Assembly (NCBI GenBank): GCA_020055645.1
Contig: CM034546.1
Span: forward strand, 111,321,375 to 111,385,374
DNA length: 64,000 nt
Reading direction: 5' to 3'
Origin: Tomocerus qinae
Lineage: Eukaryota; Arthropoda; Collembola; Entomobryomorpha; Tomoceridae
Position 1 is the stretch's first letter. Each line of letters opens with the position of its first letter. The notes under the pieces are model-generated. The model searched no databases. It had not been told where the DNA came from and saw nothing but the letters and a program-made list of their open reading frames with translations. The position numbers and the translations under genes were made by a program. Shown here piece by piece: positions 1-14,000 of the stretch.

Positions 1-3000
1 ATTCATTGAAACAATGCCCTTTTTAAACCATGGCATTTTCTTCACGGCAATTGTGCTATTTTAGGTTAACAATAAATTACATTTTTAGTAAGTAGTGGGA
101 AATTCGGTGATAAGTAGCGAATGAATACCTATATAAAGAGAGTTGTGATGTAAATATAAACCTTGGGAAACGTAACATTGCTTATACATGGTGTTACTGC
201 TTACTACTCTCTGTCACGAACAATAAGTGATTGCTGATCTTGAACTCTTTTGGTAAGAACAGATGAAAAGGTTTTCATAGCTAAGCGTCACATCGCATCA
301 CAAACAGAAAAAAGCACATGTATCCAGTCTGTCGACTGCTACTGAGCTGGTACATCGTGCACAGCAGATAGTAAATACAGTAGGTATACACACTAATGCT
401 TATGCACCACCTTCTTACACACATGCCTGATATAATAGGTGCAGCATGTTAATATAAGTTGCTCTGGTGCTAATATAGAAAAGGAAGGACACGAAATAAA
501 TGACATGATGTAGACCATAAAGCGAATAGTGGCTGGGAGAGAGAATGTAATTTTTGTTATCAGTAGTACTGTTGAAGGGTGTTCACTCAGTTCACTTTTG
601 AGTTGCGGCCAAAAGGGCTAAGTGCCAAATCTACTTTCTCAGTTCGGTCGGATATATTCGGAGATTTTGGAAGCCCAAGAATCACTTGATGGGCTTAGGG
701 CAGAACAGCAGACAACACCAGAAGAGCAGCAGCACTGGCGAAAAGAAATCAGATTTGACTAGAACGAACGAAACCAGGCAAACCACTCTCTTGTATTTCC
801 CTTCTCTTCATTTTCAGACACTGCATCTCACGAATGACACTTAAAAACATCCGACCGTAACAGAAACAAACATCCCTCTTATCTCCTTCCTTTTATAGAA
901 AACCCGTACCTATCAAAGGATTCTTCCTCCTCGCTCCTACAACTCATATTTATATCGACAGCAGTCACTTTTTGCAATTCCAATCATTTTCTACTCGAAA
1001 GGTGACAACCTTACTTTTTTTAAACAGCTTCTGTCATTGATGGGTTGTGGGAGTCTCGTGTTGTGTATAATCACTAAACAGTATTTATTCTGATACCAGC
1101 TACGATTATATACGTTACATATTTTTAAAACTAAATTCACAGTAATAAAAAATGATGAGAGAAACAAAATCTATAGACATGATTATCTGTATTATGCGTT
1201 CATTTAAACGTGTTTATTTATTTTGTACTTCTTCAAAATACTGGTGACTATACTGCACAGATTCCTTGCTCTCTTCATTCTTGGAGACTTCGTTAGATTA
1301 AAAGCATTTTTTGAAAATAGCTGAATGTAATGATTCATGTTCGTTAACCTTAAAACCCGTCATCTTTCTTGTACCACTCTGTTACATGATCAAAATGAGA
1401 GAGACTGCGTTTCGTCTAGTACTTCAACGTAGAGAATCCAAAATTGAAATTAAATCCTAATATAAAATCTAAAGTCTTACAGCCTGCTTAAACATCACGA
1501 TTAGCGATTTTGACGAAGGATAATTATAATTTTTGTACAGTCATTTTAGATTTCGACATGGACCTCTCAAGTCCCGATGGCAGGGTCGACAGGATATAGT
1601 AAGATTAGTAACGTCCATTGTAATACAGTGGTTAGCATTGGTTTTATTGCATTTATATTACTAGCAATTTTCCCCCAAAATATTTCATCATTTTTTTATA
1701 CACAATGCCGGGATAAATATAACTCTAGGATGTGAGTGAGATAGAAAATAGTCTTTTGTAGAATGTTATTCTAACTTAAATACAGAAAAAGAAATAAGCC
1801 CCTAGTGCTCACTCCGATGTCCAATCTAGCTCGTAAAATGAAAAAGGAAAGAAAGTCATATGAAAGGAAAGTGTCACATCACTTGACTATAACAGCACGC
1901 ACAAAAGTATTTCTATGTACAGGGCTTGATAAATAATTTGACACCCACACACTGCTTCACTTTTGTCATTATACCGAGATCTCGTTCGACCATTTTAATG
2001 TTTTTATCTATGCAGAAACGTGGTACAAATGTACTTAATAAACCTTAGTAGTCCCCTAAAGTTTATCTAACATTAGAAATTAGTAGAAGTTATAATTTTT
2101 CGAGAAAATATATTTGGAGCCAAAATGCAAGAGAAGATTGGGAAAATCTGGAAATCTTTTTCCAAAGGACATTATGTCTTATGCATTAACAAAGATAAAA
2201 TCCTGTTGCTTGTACTTATGCCCCTTACTCAACTCGATTGGAAAATAAGTTTTCCAAACCAAAAACTGGTGTTTGATACTTTGTTCTATTTTTGTTTAGA
2301 GAGCAAAATCATGTGTACAATCCTGTACACCACACGTATACATAATTATTTTATAGAGTTTGATATATGGATATAACAATACATGTCCACAATGCTGGGA
2401 TATTCGAACTGCAGAGAAATTCCAAGCTGTCGCACAAAGAAAACATTGGGGAAATGCTCTGTCATTTCCAGGTTGATAATTAAATGAGATTAAATAGAAC
2501 GGGGAATGAAAAGGAGGATGTCGAGTTAGAAGTCTAAAAATGACAGTCCTTTCAATTTGTTTACAGTTCTTATTTATGTAATTGAATATCCAATTCCAAA
2601 TAGTGATCATCGTAGACATTCTCAGTCGTAAAGGAGGAGGCCGGTTGTGGCATAGTTGTCAGGATCAGGAAGGATTCTGTAGAAAGCTGACCGAGTGTTG
2701 TATATTGAATAGGACCCAATAGTAAAAGTTAGACTAAAAGATTACAAATGGGGCAAGTGAAAGTTTCGAGTCTGTTGTCTTATGGAACCAGTCATATATC
2801 TAAGTAGCCCTGCCTACCTATTTGTTCTTTTAAAGGCCGTTTTTTCCAAATCCCATTATATAGCATTGCCTTAGAATCGATTCTTAGACGTTCATTGCAT
2901 AGTGCATCGGAAAAGAAAAAGTACATTGTATACGATAGTAACGTACGTGCGAGGTTGCATGTAGGTATTCGTTTTGGCATTTTGGTGAAAGATTCGGTCA

Positions 3001-5003
3001 AGTCGCCGTGTTTTATCCTTGGGCTGTTCCTGTTCACTTTATAACCAGATTACTATTAGTACGTGCCACTCCATGCTAAGTAACTCATTGTCAGTAAGTC
3101 TACACTGCACACTAACTAATACCACTCTTTATTATCATCCGTTCAGTAGCAATAAATGAACTTTTGTCAGTTGCAGGTATTCTCTTAACTAACTGCATTA
3201 TCCATGTCTATACTCAGTGCTGGTGCTGTACAGTCCTATGAGAATTCAGTTTTCTTACACTACAACACCTATTTATACATACTATATAAATCCTGACATG
3301 ACCGAAAAGCCACTTAGTGTAGTCAGGTCTATAATAGTATATAGTATGTTATAAACGGATATATATTAAGTGTAGTAGCATAAGAACTATGAAAGATGGT
3401 AATAGATATTATTATTATCTCAGATGGATTTGGATGCAGGAGGAATATCTATAAAATGCATTAGTAGTACAGTTGTATAATGAATTGAGTAATTCTAAGC
3501 ATAGGGAATGGGAATGTCCCTGGTATCAAAACTTGGAAAACAGATGGTTTTCAGTGTCATATTAAAGTGACATTACCTCTGGGGAAACATTTAGTCAAAG
3601 ACAGGAATCCCAATAGTTCCTTGACATCAAATGAATGAATCCACTACGATTGAGCCTCCCAAAGGAATGAAAAAAATCACAAGAAAAATTACTTTGACGT
3701 GAGAGAAATTATCAATCATCTTCTCCTCTGCTCCCATCATAGCAGTTAGCGCTTACCCTGGACTGACGCGCATCCCATCATTCCTTTTATTATTTCCGTC
3801 CCTTGCTACATTGCATTCGAGAGATCTTATATCTCATACTTTCTCTCTGCCCATAACAATCATATTCTTCCATATAAGTAAGTAAAAGAGCCTACATCAA
3901 ATCTGATATACCTCCTGCCAGCACATACTGACTATTTACTTATTGTTAGGAAACGCGTGTATAGATCTAATCTTCTCAATCCTATTTAGTATATATCGTA
4001 AAATAACTTGGTAGTTCAATAATGTCTATCTATAATGCAGACTCGCACAAAGATAATAATGAACAATGCAGTCGTGAGATATTACTGATAAAAAGATATG
4101 CCTTTGCATGGCTGGGGATGGCTATGCTGCTGAGTATTTAGCCAACGTAGACATTTCCTATTAATAGCAAACGAGAACTAACGGCTAAAACTCGACAGTC
4201 GACAGGCAGGTATTTCTGCTATTATAATTTTAACTTGTCCTGTCAGCTTACTAAATACCAATACGATTAATGCTCGTTTTCGTTATGATTTAGCCTCGAA
4301 AACGCCTTCATGCATTGTTTCTGGCATGGCTGGCAGCCCAATTAGCCACTGCTGATAAAAAACTCGTTTAAACGATCTGAAATTACTGTATTGTGATACA
4401 ATACTTAATGATAATTTTGCAATCCCATTTTGAATGAGTTAAGGTATTTAGCATGGCGCAATTAATTATGAATGTTTTTGCAGTTTACGTGAAACAACTT
4501 ACCGTTGAGCGATTTGAGTATTTTAAATAATACTTTTAGTACAGTAAGAATTTTTCAGGTGTACAATTTGTGAAGAATAATATTATAGTATCATAGGTGA
4601 AAAGAAAGGAGATAAGTTCACCTTTAGTATTTGTACAAATGTGTGACAAAAATGAGAGAATTCAAAAAGATGCTTTATGTGTTTTGAATGTTGCTTTGGG
4701 AACACTTTGAAGTTTATCCTGAGACAATCAATATTTTTTATCATGTTTTCACATTGCGACACTATCTGAAATCGCATCTGTTGTCACACTTGGCACACTC
4801 ACAACTCGTGTAACAATTTCGTTGTGTAGTAGGTACTATAAAGCAAATTGCATTATATTTTATCACTTTACCTCTTGGTTGCGATTGGGAAGTAAACTAA
4901 ATTACAATTGATTGGTTGTGTGGTAGTGAATTAGTGACTGAGAAATAAATACTTCATACGTGCATTTTTAGTAGATTTTTAATACTTTTTATCATAATTT
5001 TAG
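1..5003. other. Non-coding region upstream of the Kv beta gene
   Basis: No reading frame here resembles a known protein. About 560-860 is less AT-rich than its surroundings and contains a TCAGT initiator-like motif near 587 and a pyrimidine-rich CAG acceptor-like site near 820. It could hold a 5' exon or promoter of the downstream channel-subunit gene, because the first recognised coding exon at 5004 begins right after a TAG acceptor. I could not identify such an exon with confidence. Confidence 0.5.
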
Positions 5004-8000
5004 ACAAGCTCCATTGGCATGCAACGAGGAAGGGTTCGATGAGATGGAACAGTTGTTCCTCCGGGCAGATTCCACTCAAGACGGGGATTTTGCCAGCGGG
5101 CAAACTCCTCAACCGTCCCCTTTGCCTGGTTCGGCCCGATGTGTAACACCCGGTCTCCGTTATCGTAATTTGGGTAAGAGTGGCCTTCGTGTGTCAAGTA
5201 TCGGTCTAGCCACGTGGATGCTGACATCAGAACCGGCAGATACGGCTGAAAGTGTCATCAATCTTGCCTATGAGAATGGTATCAATGTTTTCGACTTGTC
5301 TGATGCTTATTCGGGTCCAACGGCGGAGACCGAGTTAGGAAAAATTCTAAAGAAAAAAGGGTGGAAAAGGACAACCTACAATGTCATCATCAAAATCTAT
5401 TGGACTTCAAAGTAAGTTATATTTAATTCATTGACTATCATGCCTTTCTCCAACTTTCTCCTGAACGATAAAAAATAAGTGTTTTGATTCGCATCGGGAA
5501 AAGATTGATTATTTGATCATCATTTCAAAAATCGAACCTGATAACTTTCGATATCCGAATTTCATCTCGCCAAATCACTCCGCCAAACCTTTTATATATA
5601 CTCGGTAAGATAAGTAGATCACCGAAAGGTCTCGGGTTCGATATCTGAAAGTAATAATTTTCAATATCAAAATGTGGCCCCCGATGGTTGTAAATACTTA
5701 TTTCCAAGAAATACACAAGGTGGGCAAGGATTTTAATAGAGTGTCGTTTTCCTTAATGAATGATGCGCTCTGGGAATATTTAGATGGTAGTTATTGTGAT
5801 TTATAAATTTCATGGACTAGTAAAAAAAATAGTTACGTACACGTAAGCAGGATATTATCATACATTTGTATCTTATCAGTATTGTAGATGGAGAGAGTAA
5901 GGAAGGCTAAAACCAACATCACCCACCACACACTACACACAGAACCAACAGCGAAACTTATCTACTTAAGTCTCTTTCGTTGTTGATGGGATTTTTTTTA
6001 TTATATTGAGTGCTCCGCACTGCAGTAGTCCCAATCCCAGAGCAGGAGCCGGTTAGGTTTCCGTTTAGACGGAAGAAAGGCTCTGCTCCGTTTCTCTGCG
6101 ACCTAGACTGACTTTTTCCGTCTCCTTCCTCTTCTGTTCATTGTAGTTATACTACATCAGGCTACAGAAACCTACTGGATATGTGTAGCACTTGCTTTTT
6201 GACTTGTTTTGCCTATCTTCTATGCATAAAGATGCACAGAAAATGAAGAAAAGGAAATGGCTCGACTCGGCAGAGCCGCCGCCTTGGCGCATACAACCAA
6301 CAACATCTCTCTCTGGCTACCAAATGTTCTGCCAAAAGCCTTGTCTTGACTTTCTAAGCTTATCTCTCCGTTTGTATATAAATATAATACAAATCCCCAT
6401 ATACTTGCTATATTAGTGCTATTATACGGCAAATGTCATACTCTCCTAAAAGTTAAAGTAGCGCTGTAATGTAAGAAAAACAAGTCGGAACCGCTACATT
6501 TATTCTCCCTACAATGTCTTTTGGATTCTTATGTATACTTACAGTTGTTACTCTCTATGGCTATGCCAAGTGCCAGGAGAGCTAAGTAAGCCATAGTACG
6601 ACTCATTCTCCTTTCATAAATACACTACAGAGAGAACAGCATTCAAGATCAGTTAAACCCAGGAGAGTCTTATGTTCTACATTAGTTTATTTAGACTGAC
6701 TTCCAATGTTCTTATACTCTTATATTATCAACTATTAACTATAGCAAACTTATATCCCGAAGATTCTAACTTTTCTAGCAACTATGTTTCATGTGTATAC
6801 TTTTACGCGTCTGTTAGCACAATAAGGATTTTAGTATATCTTTAAGGAGGGAAAATTGGTGAGTTTTATTTCATTCTTATGGTACTTTAGCATGTAAGCC
6901 CATGGATCTAATCCACATTCCTAGTATCAGAAAATATATATCTTTATTTCGCATTCTTATAACTTTGAGACTCTTGATATATGTCAGTAGTGCCTCCAAG
7001 GAAGAAATGATAGGGTACATGTTGCCAGTATAAAGATACGTTTTCCATTCACTCTTTATGTAAACTTTGTAGATTCTAATGAAATTCCCATTGCCATTTA
7101 GGTTAAGAAAGTCAAGTCACTCAGTGCACACACTTTGCTTATCTCCACTTAGACCGGCTCTTACAAATGTGTTTATTTATTCAAAGCTGCATGTGCTTAT
7201 GATTGACGGAGTTAGAAGAATACTGCCAACTAGAAGATTGCTATTTCACAAACGAATTGCTTCAAACAAAACTTCATGACCAAGACCCTCCAGAGAGAAT
7301 AAGAATATAGATCATCGTGTATTTAAATATCCTCTCTTGCTAACTATATAAGAAACAAAACATTCTGTCCTTCTTCTACGTAATTAGAAACTTATCGTTA
7401 GCATGCAAAATATACTGTACTTGGACGAATCCCTTGCGTTTTCTTCAAAGGATTAGTCAGGTTACATTATCTTACTAGAGAAGCCACTTATTACGAAAGG
7501 AAATTACAATTGTTCCAAAGTATTTTGTAATTGCATTTACATGTTTTCTCATATGCTACTAATTTGGCTTCTCTCTTACTGTCGGGTTGCTAATAATGGT
7601 GCAAGGACATTATTTTTTATTTTCTTTAGCTTCTTGGTAGATACTTAATACTTTAATTTTCTTATACCATCTAACACAATTAGTTTACCGAAAAGAAGAC
7701 TTAGGTATGCATAGGCTCTTTATTATGGGTATTAGAATTTACTGTTGGTTTTGGCTTTGCATTAGTTTACATTAGTTTATTGCACACATGCTAACCGAAA
7801 CATAATGCATAGTAATAGATCCAAGAGGTAGTAGGATTTCTAGGTATTTTTGCAATTTCTAACGCTGTCACTCTATGCAGTCGTAGGTAAATTACAGCCT
7901 TAAGTTCAAAGTTCCCATGTTACAGAAGCTTAGGCAAATCCGAGTGAAATAGATAAATTGCACTATTTTTCACTTTTGCATATACAAATTAGATAAGCTC

Positions 8001-11000
8001 GTATTTCACTTGGAATGGAGAAAGGGAGTAATGCATGCTTACAGCTGGAGAACATAGAAGATTTCAAGCCTAGGCATTTATTCCAAGAATGGTAAGCTTT
8101 TGTAGGATATGACATGCTAAATTGGACTCCTTTGGTTATATTCTGCATGCATACGAATTAAGCAGTAGAAAGAGATAGTATACGCAGAAAATCTGTGTTG
8201 GGAAACTTTAAATACATTTAATACAAGCATACTATATTCCTATGGACATTATTTTTTAGTATATATATAGGATACATGTGTATATATACACATTAGATAG
8301 AGTTACTATTATTACAGGGACGAAAAGAAAATAGATAAGTGTGCAAAGCACGTCTCGTAGGAAAGTACTTGTGTACTGAAAGTGTATCGGGACGAGACTA
8401 CTTCAGATAATAACAGAGTTCTTATAGTAAAGTGCTATGGTAGTTCCGCTTGTAAAGTTATATGTAGTTGGTGAATTGCAATTGTCTGGTTTGAAAAGAA
8501 CTTGACGGAACTGAATTGGAATTAAGAAAAAGTGTAAGAGAGCATAGGTAATCCGATTCTCGGGTAAGTATGTCGCTGTTGCATTTGTAAGCATTACATA
8601 AGTTGATCTGAGTGTGAGCTCTTGTCGAAAAGGCTCCGAGAGAAGAAAACGATTGTGATGTGCCGCGGTTTTGGCTTAGCTGTAAAACTGCAACCAACTT
8701 TATTGAGATAAAGTGTGGCACGGTTCCGTCCAACGTGAAAACGCTTCGTCCTTGTCCTTTTTTTACTTGCAATTCCGCTAAAGTACATGTATAGGTATAT
8801 AGGGCCATGTACATACACATACAACACTAATTTAGAGAGACGGGTATGTCTCACCCATATACATCCACTCCGTAAATAGGTACATTCCAAAGACAAACTT
8901 TATACCTTATACAAATTCACCTCTCAATAAGTAAAGACTATCTCCCACAGCTTCCAATTTTCTAACATTTTTTGCAATGTCCGAACCTCAAACTATTCCG
9001 ACCTACTCTGTACACAAAGTAAAGACTTGCATTTATTGCAAGCCACTAACGCTAAACTTTTACCCTCCAGGAACATCTCTGCCCTTCTATCATCATTCAT
9101 TACTCACTGTATCTGTTATTACTGTAGCTTCGTGTAGTTGTTACCAATACGTTAATGTCATGTAACTCTGTTTATCTACCCATCACAAGTCAATTATACA
9201 CAAATATAAGTAAAAACAAACTGCCGGAGGAAATGGAGGCCAGGGTCATGACTGCCTGTGTTAGTACACCAAATAAATAAATAGTAAAAATAACACCAAT
9301 GAAATGTTTCCAAAAATTACATCTTGGCTTGCGATGATTAAGCACTACTGTATGCATCAGTATGAATGAACAAATGACATGCAACATCCAACAGTTAGTC
9401 ACTAACATTCAACGTGAATAATTTTACACTTTCATTAATGATGTGCTTTAATCTTCATCATGCTAACAAATAGTAATACTGCAGCTCTACTTCCTTCTTT
9501 CATTTTATAACTAAATGTTGACAATGATACACGACAAAATCTAAGAAATCTTGGCATTAGCAGAGGAGCAAGGTAGACACAAATAAGTTCTATTGCTTTA
9601 GCTAGGCATCTTCAGGCTTGTACTACCTGAAGTTAATAATTTTCAGAGATTTCTGGGGGATTTTGAGATAAAGTTCAGCGCCCCTGAAAGCTGCTCCCAA
9701 GACCTAGCTTTTCCCCATGATCGGCCTTAGTCGAGGGTGGGGATTCCCTTAACTTGATACCCGCAAGCATTATTCCTAATGTTTACTTAAAGACTGAATA
9801 CAGAATTGTATGTAAATGTAACTGGCCTCTGGCTTTGCATTTGAATACATTAATGGACTTTTCAATTCTCAAGATATCAATTTGTAGCAATTTTATTGAA
9901 AGTATGAATAATTGTCCATTTTAAACAGGTAGTTGTTGGATTGAGAATGTATCTCTTGAAGTATCTCATTATTCATAGTTATCATAGTTGGTCCAACTTT
10001 GTGCAATTTCGACGGGAAGAAAGGGTACATATGGTAATATATTAAGTTTGGTAAAATATAATAGAGGTTAGAGGGTAATATTACTCACTCAGTATATTAA
10101 CTGCAAACTTCGTGGATAGCGTAGATTGGAATGGTTGTAGTTATTGGTCTGTCTAGCAGAATTGACTTGTTTTCTCAGTCCATTGATCGTTTATTTAAGT
10201 AAGAGCAGTGCTGACCCTACATTTTTAAAGCGGAGGAGTGCTGTTCCATAGTGTAATTCATAGGTTGAGAGGTGCCAATGTACACGAAGACAGACTTTGG
10301 TGCCTACTCCACTCTGCTATGTAAAAGTTTTGGAAAAGTTTTGCAGTTCATTCGCTGGGGAAATTTTGTTATATTGTTTTCTATGATCTAAATGGAATTC
10401 GCCATTTGTAGTAATCGGATTTCTTTGGTTTCATTTCTTGTTCAATTGGAACACTTGCTAGGAAGAATTGGAAGAAACTTGCAGGAGTTTGAAACAAATA
10501 CAACATAGGTAACAATAACACTGAAAGCTGCATTTGGTTGTACTTGAACATTATGTGACATAGAAGATTGTGCTATACAGAATAATATTCTGTTGTTTTT
10601 CTGTGTAGACAAGATCTAGTAGCGAATTCAATTTGGACTTTTGGTTTGAGTTTGCTAGTTAGTGAAGGTTGTATGTGCTTTCTGTTGTTTTCCTTGCGAC
10701 TTCGAATTCAGGGTAGTAAAACAAAGTAAGTCAGTAAACCAAATGAGCATCCTATCACGACATTAGTGTTGTGGAAGTAGAAAAGTCAGATTTGCTCTAC
10801 TTTAGTAACTTGAGTGAACTATAGGGTTAATTTCACCTCCAACAACTTCCCAATTTCATTGGTTCAGATGACTGAGAATTCTTGACTGCACGTCCTACCT
10901 TAGAGTAGGTATTTATTTTTATTCCTCAAGTTTTATGGTGAAATGGAATAGACAGACGACCTGAATGTATTTTTATTCGGAGGTCTTTTCACTCACATCA

Positions 11001-14000
11001 TGACGTTTTTCAGTCAGTCTGAATTATAATACTAGGCTTTGAAAGCTAGGTATATCCACAGAAGCTACTTCGAAAATATCTGCAATACCTATGTTATGTA
11101 CACAAAACAAACAATAATACTATCACTACTACTACTACCACGTAGTATTTGCTCGATGCTCGTATGCAGACGAAAAGTAAATATTACCAGAAATGTTAAA
11201 TGCATTTGGCATAGAGCATGGTGGGTTTTACGTTTGATCATGTTTTCCTAGATCATCGTATATCAAGAATGAATGGAATGTGTATCAAAAAGAAACGCCT
11301 AGACCTTGCTTGTTTGCGTCGCTAGACAAACTGCGGATTTTATTTTGTGCATACAATTCACTATGTTATGTGTTCACGTAATACTTTGTATGTGTTGGCC
11401 AAATGTTTTTTGCATGTGAGTGTCTAGAGACTGTATGTCGTATTTACATCTAGTATCGTCAAGTTATTTTTATAGCTTACGTGTGGAGGGATTCTTCTTT
11501 TCTATTACAGTTATTGCTTCTCTGATGTATTGCAGCTGTAAATGTGAACCCATTATATCTTATGAATATGTACATACTATTATATTATAGGTACTATTAC
11601 AACAGTTGACTTATATAACATTATATTTTACCTCATGGTGATCTACATATTTTGAATAATGTATTTAATAAAACATAATCTAAGAGATAGTTAGAAGATG
11701 AAATTGTGCAAACACATGCACAGTTACCTATAAATACTACTATTGGTTGTTACTGCTGTGTAACATGTAGCTGTAAAAACAATTTTACATGTACAGTTAG
11801 CTAAGTAGCATGTTTAATTTTGCGTGATGCTGAATCATCAATGTTTTCCATGTGTACCACATAAATAGATTGCCAGCTACTTACTGTCTACGTATACCAA
11901 TACGCCACGGATTACTCACTATCTGCCTAATGCAAATCCAATTATAATTTATACCACATGTTTGTTTTAATTTCAATAATAATTGGACGTTAATCCTCTT
12001 TATGGCTTTGTTATTTCCGTCTGTCAGTGTCTCAGTCCATTTTGACATCCGAGCTATAACTTTTAAGTGGTTTTACATGTTATTACTTCAAGCTTGGTAC
12101 ATGTGCTCTTGGGGTCTCAGAATATCCTCGGTTTAAAATTAGATCAATCAATTACACACTTCATGACCTGAATTAACTTAAATCAACATAATTGTAATAT
12201 TAATTCAAAATTTAACTGCACTTGTAGCTATACTGGTTTACATCGTCATTCCATTTGAGGTGGTCTATTTAGCTGTTTCTCATTGCAGTTTTAATTAAAT
12301 TAAGCTTTAGTATGATTATGTTGAAAATAGAAAATTCCTTTTGATCTGAATGGTATGCCACAATCTGAATTTCATGTTGTATTAGGTTTTCTTTAATTTG
12401 AAACTACACCTGATGTAGAGTGTAAGTAATGCGGGCAAAGCTTGTAAGCATCAAAGTCTAAACAAGTTCTAAGAGACAAAAAGAAGAGATATGAGGGTTA
12501 AGCATATAGATCGTTCGCGACATTTCGATTGAGACGGAATGGAAGTATATATAGGAGGACAATCAAAGTATTTGCCTATGTTAATTTTAGTTTCGCTATG
12601 CCTTTTTAGAAGTGGAATAGATAAAGAAAGGATAAGGTTGGGTTTTTATTCTGTCTGTATCTGAAATAGTGAGTGCATTGAGTGCGAAATTCATGTATGG
12701 TATATTAGAGTGCATTCATGTATAGTTATATTCTAGTCTTGTACAATTATATGCTGGAGTTGTCCTTATTTTTTTGCACTGCCGTCTTTTCTTGTGTTAT
12801 CTATCTCAAGTAGTTGAAGTGAACAGTTGAAATGGGAACTTTTTGTGTCTAGTTGACTTTGAGTTGACAGTCATACTGAGACTAACATCTTTCCTTCACG
12901 TCTCCTCCTAGTAAATTTGAATTATGAATGGACATCTCGTATTCTTCTTGCTCATTGTCTCATGTGGACGTGCAGTGAATCAAAATAATATTACAAGGAA
13001 GAGTCGTGAGTCTGGAGAAGAAATGTATGAGCGTCTGGAGCAATTCCATCGGCCCCTAGGGCGTATTAACTCTTCTTTTCTCCAACAAAAGTTGTATTAA
13101 AACTGAATCTGTTTAAGAAAGCTACCAGCAACTCAGTTGTTGCAAATTATTGCTGTCTCTTTTGTTTGGGCAAAAATTTCCTCCAAACTTTTCCTCCTGG
13201 CTACCAACGTTCCTGATCAACTTGACGAGGTCACAGTTACTCGAAATGTGACAGTCCTTTCTTCTTTTTTTCTACGTGATACGATTCCTTATTATTTTAT
13301 GACTCACCGATCATTTTCAATAGCTAAATACCAAATGGAAATGTTGTAGTAAGTACTATAAAAACTAGGCTGCAAAGTTGTCCGCTGTTCCCAGTCTGAT
13401 TAACATTCGGAAAATAATGGGGTAGATATCTATTACAAAGATTCCACATCCACGTCTGGACCAGCTCCAATTCTAATAACAACATACATAAACTTACATT
13501 GGTATACATTCTATAGTAACTTGCCACCTAATCACCAATAAAATTTGGCAATATTTTTTGGGCGTGGGTGTGTCCTTATGTCATCCAATTATTAATGAGT
13601 AAATGAGACTTTGCCAATAAAGATGCAATTAAGCACCGTAATTTCAATATGGAAAACTGGAGAAAGGGATCGTTCTTTGTATATAAAACATATAAAACTT
13701 ACGCAACCTATTTAAATTATATTTCAGATGTGAAGAACGAGGTCTATCTAGGAAATACGTTTTAGACTGTGTAAAAGCTTCTTTGGAAAGGTTACAGTTG
13801 GAGTTTATTGATGTGGTCATCATTCACCGAGTGGATACTATGTGCCCTATGGAAGGTAAGTTTAATATTCATTCTATTGTGTTGTGGAGAATGTGAGAAT
13901 ACTTTAAAATCATTTCAATTCAATAGTCCAAATTATCCAAACCAAACAACCAGCCAATTATAAAGCCCGAGAACTGTCTAATATAGTTAAATTGTTAGTA

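Noticed and set aside
5600..5660. tRNA-like B-box (GGGTTCGAT)
   Set aside because: No matching A-box at the right distance and no cloverleaf could be drawn; perhaps a decayed tRNA-derived repeat.
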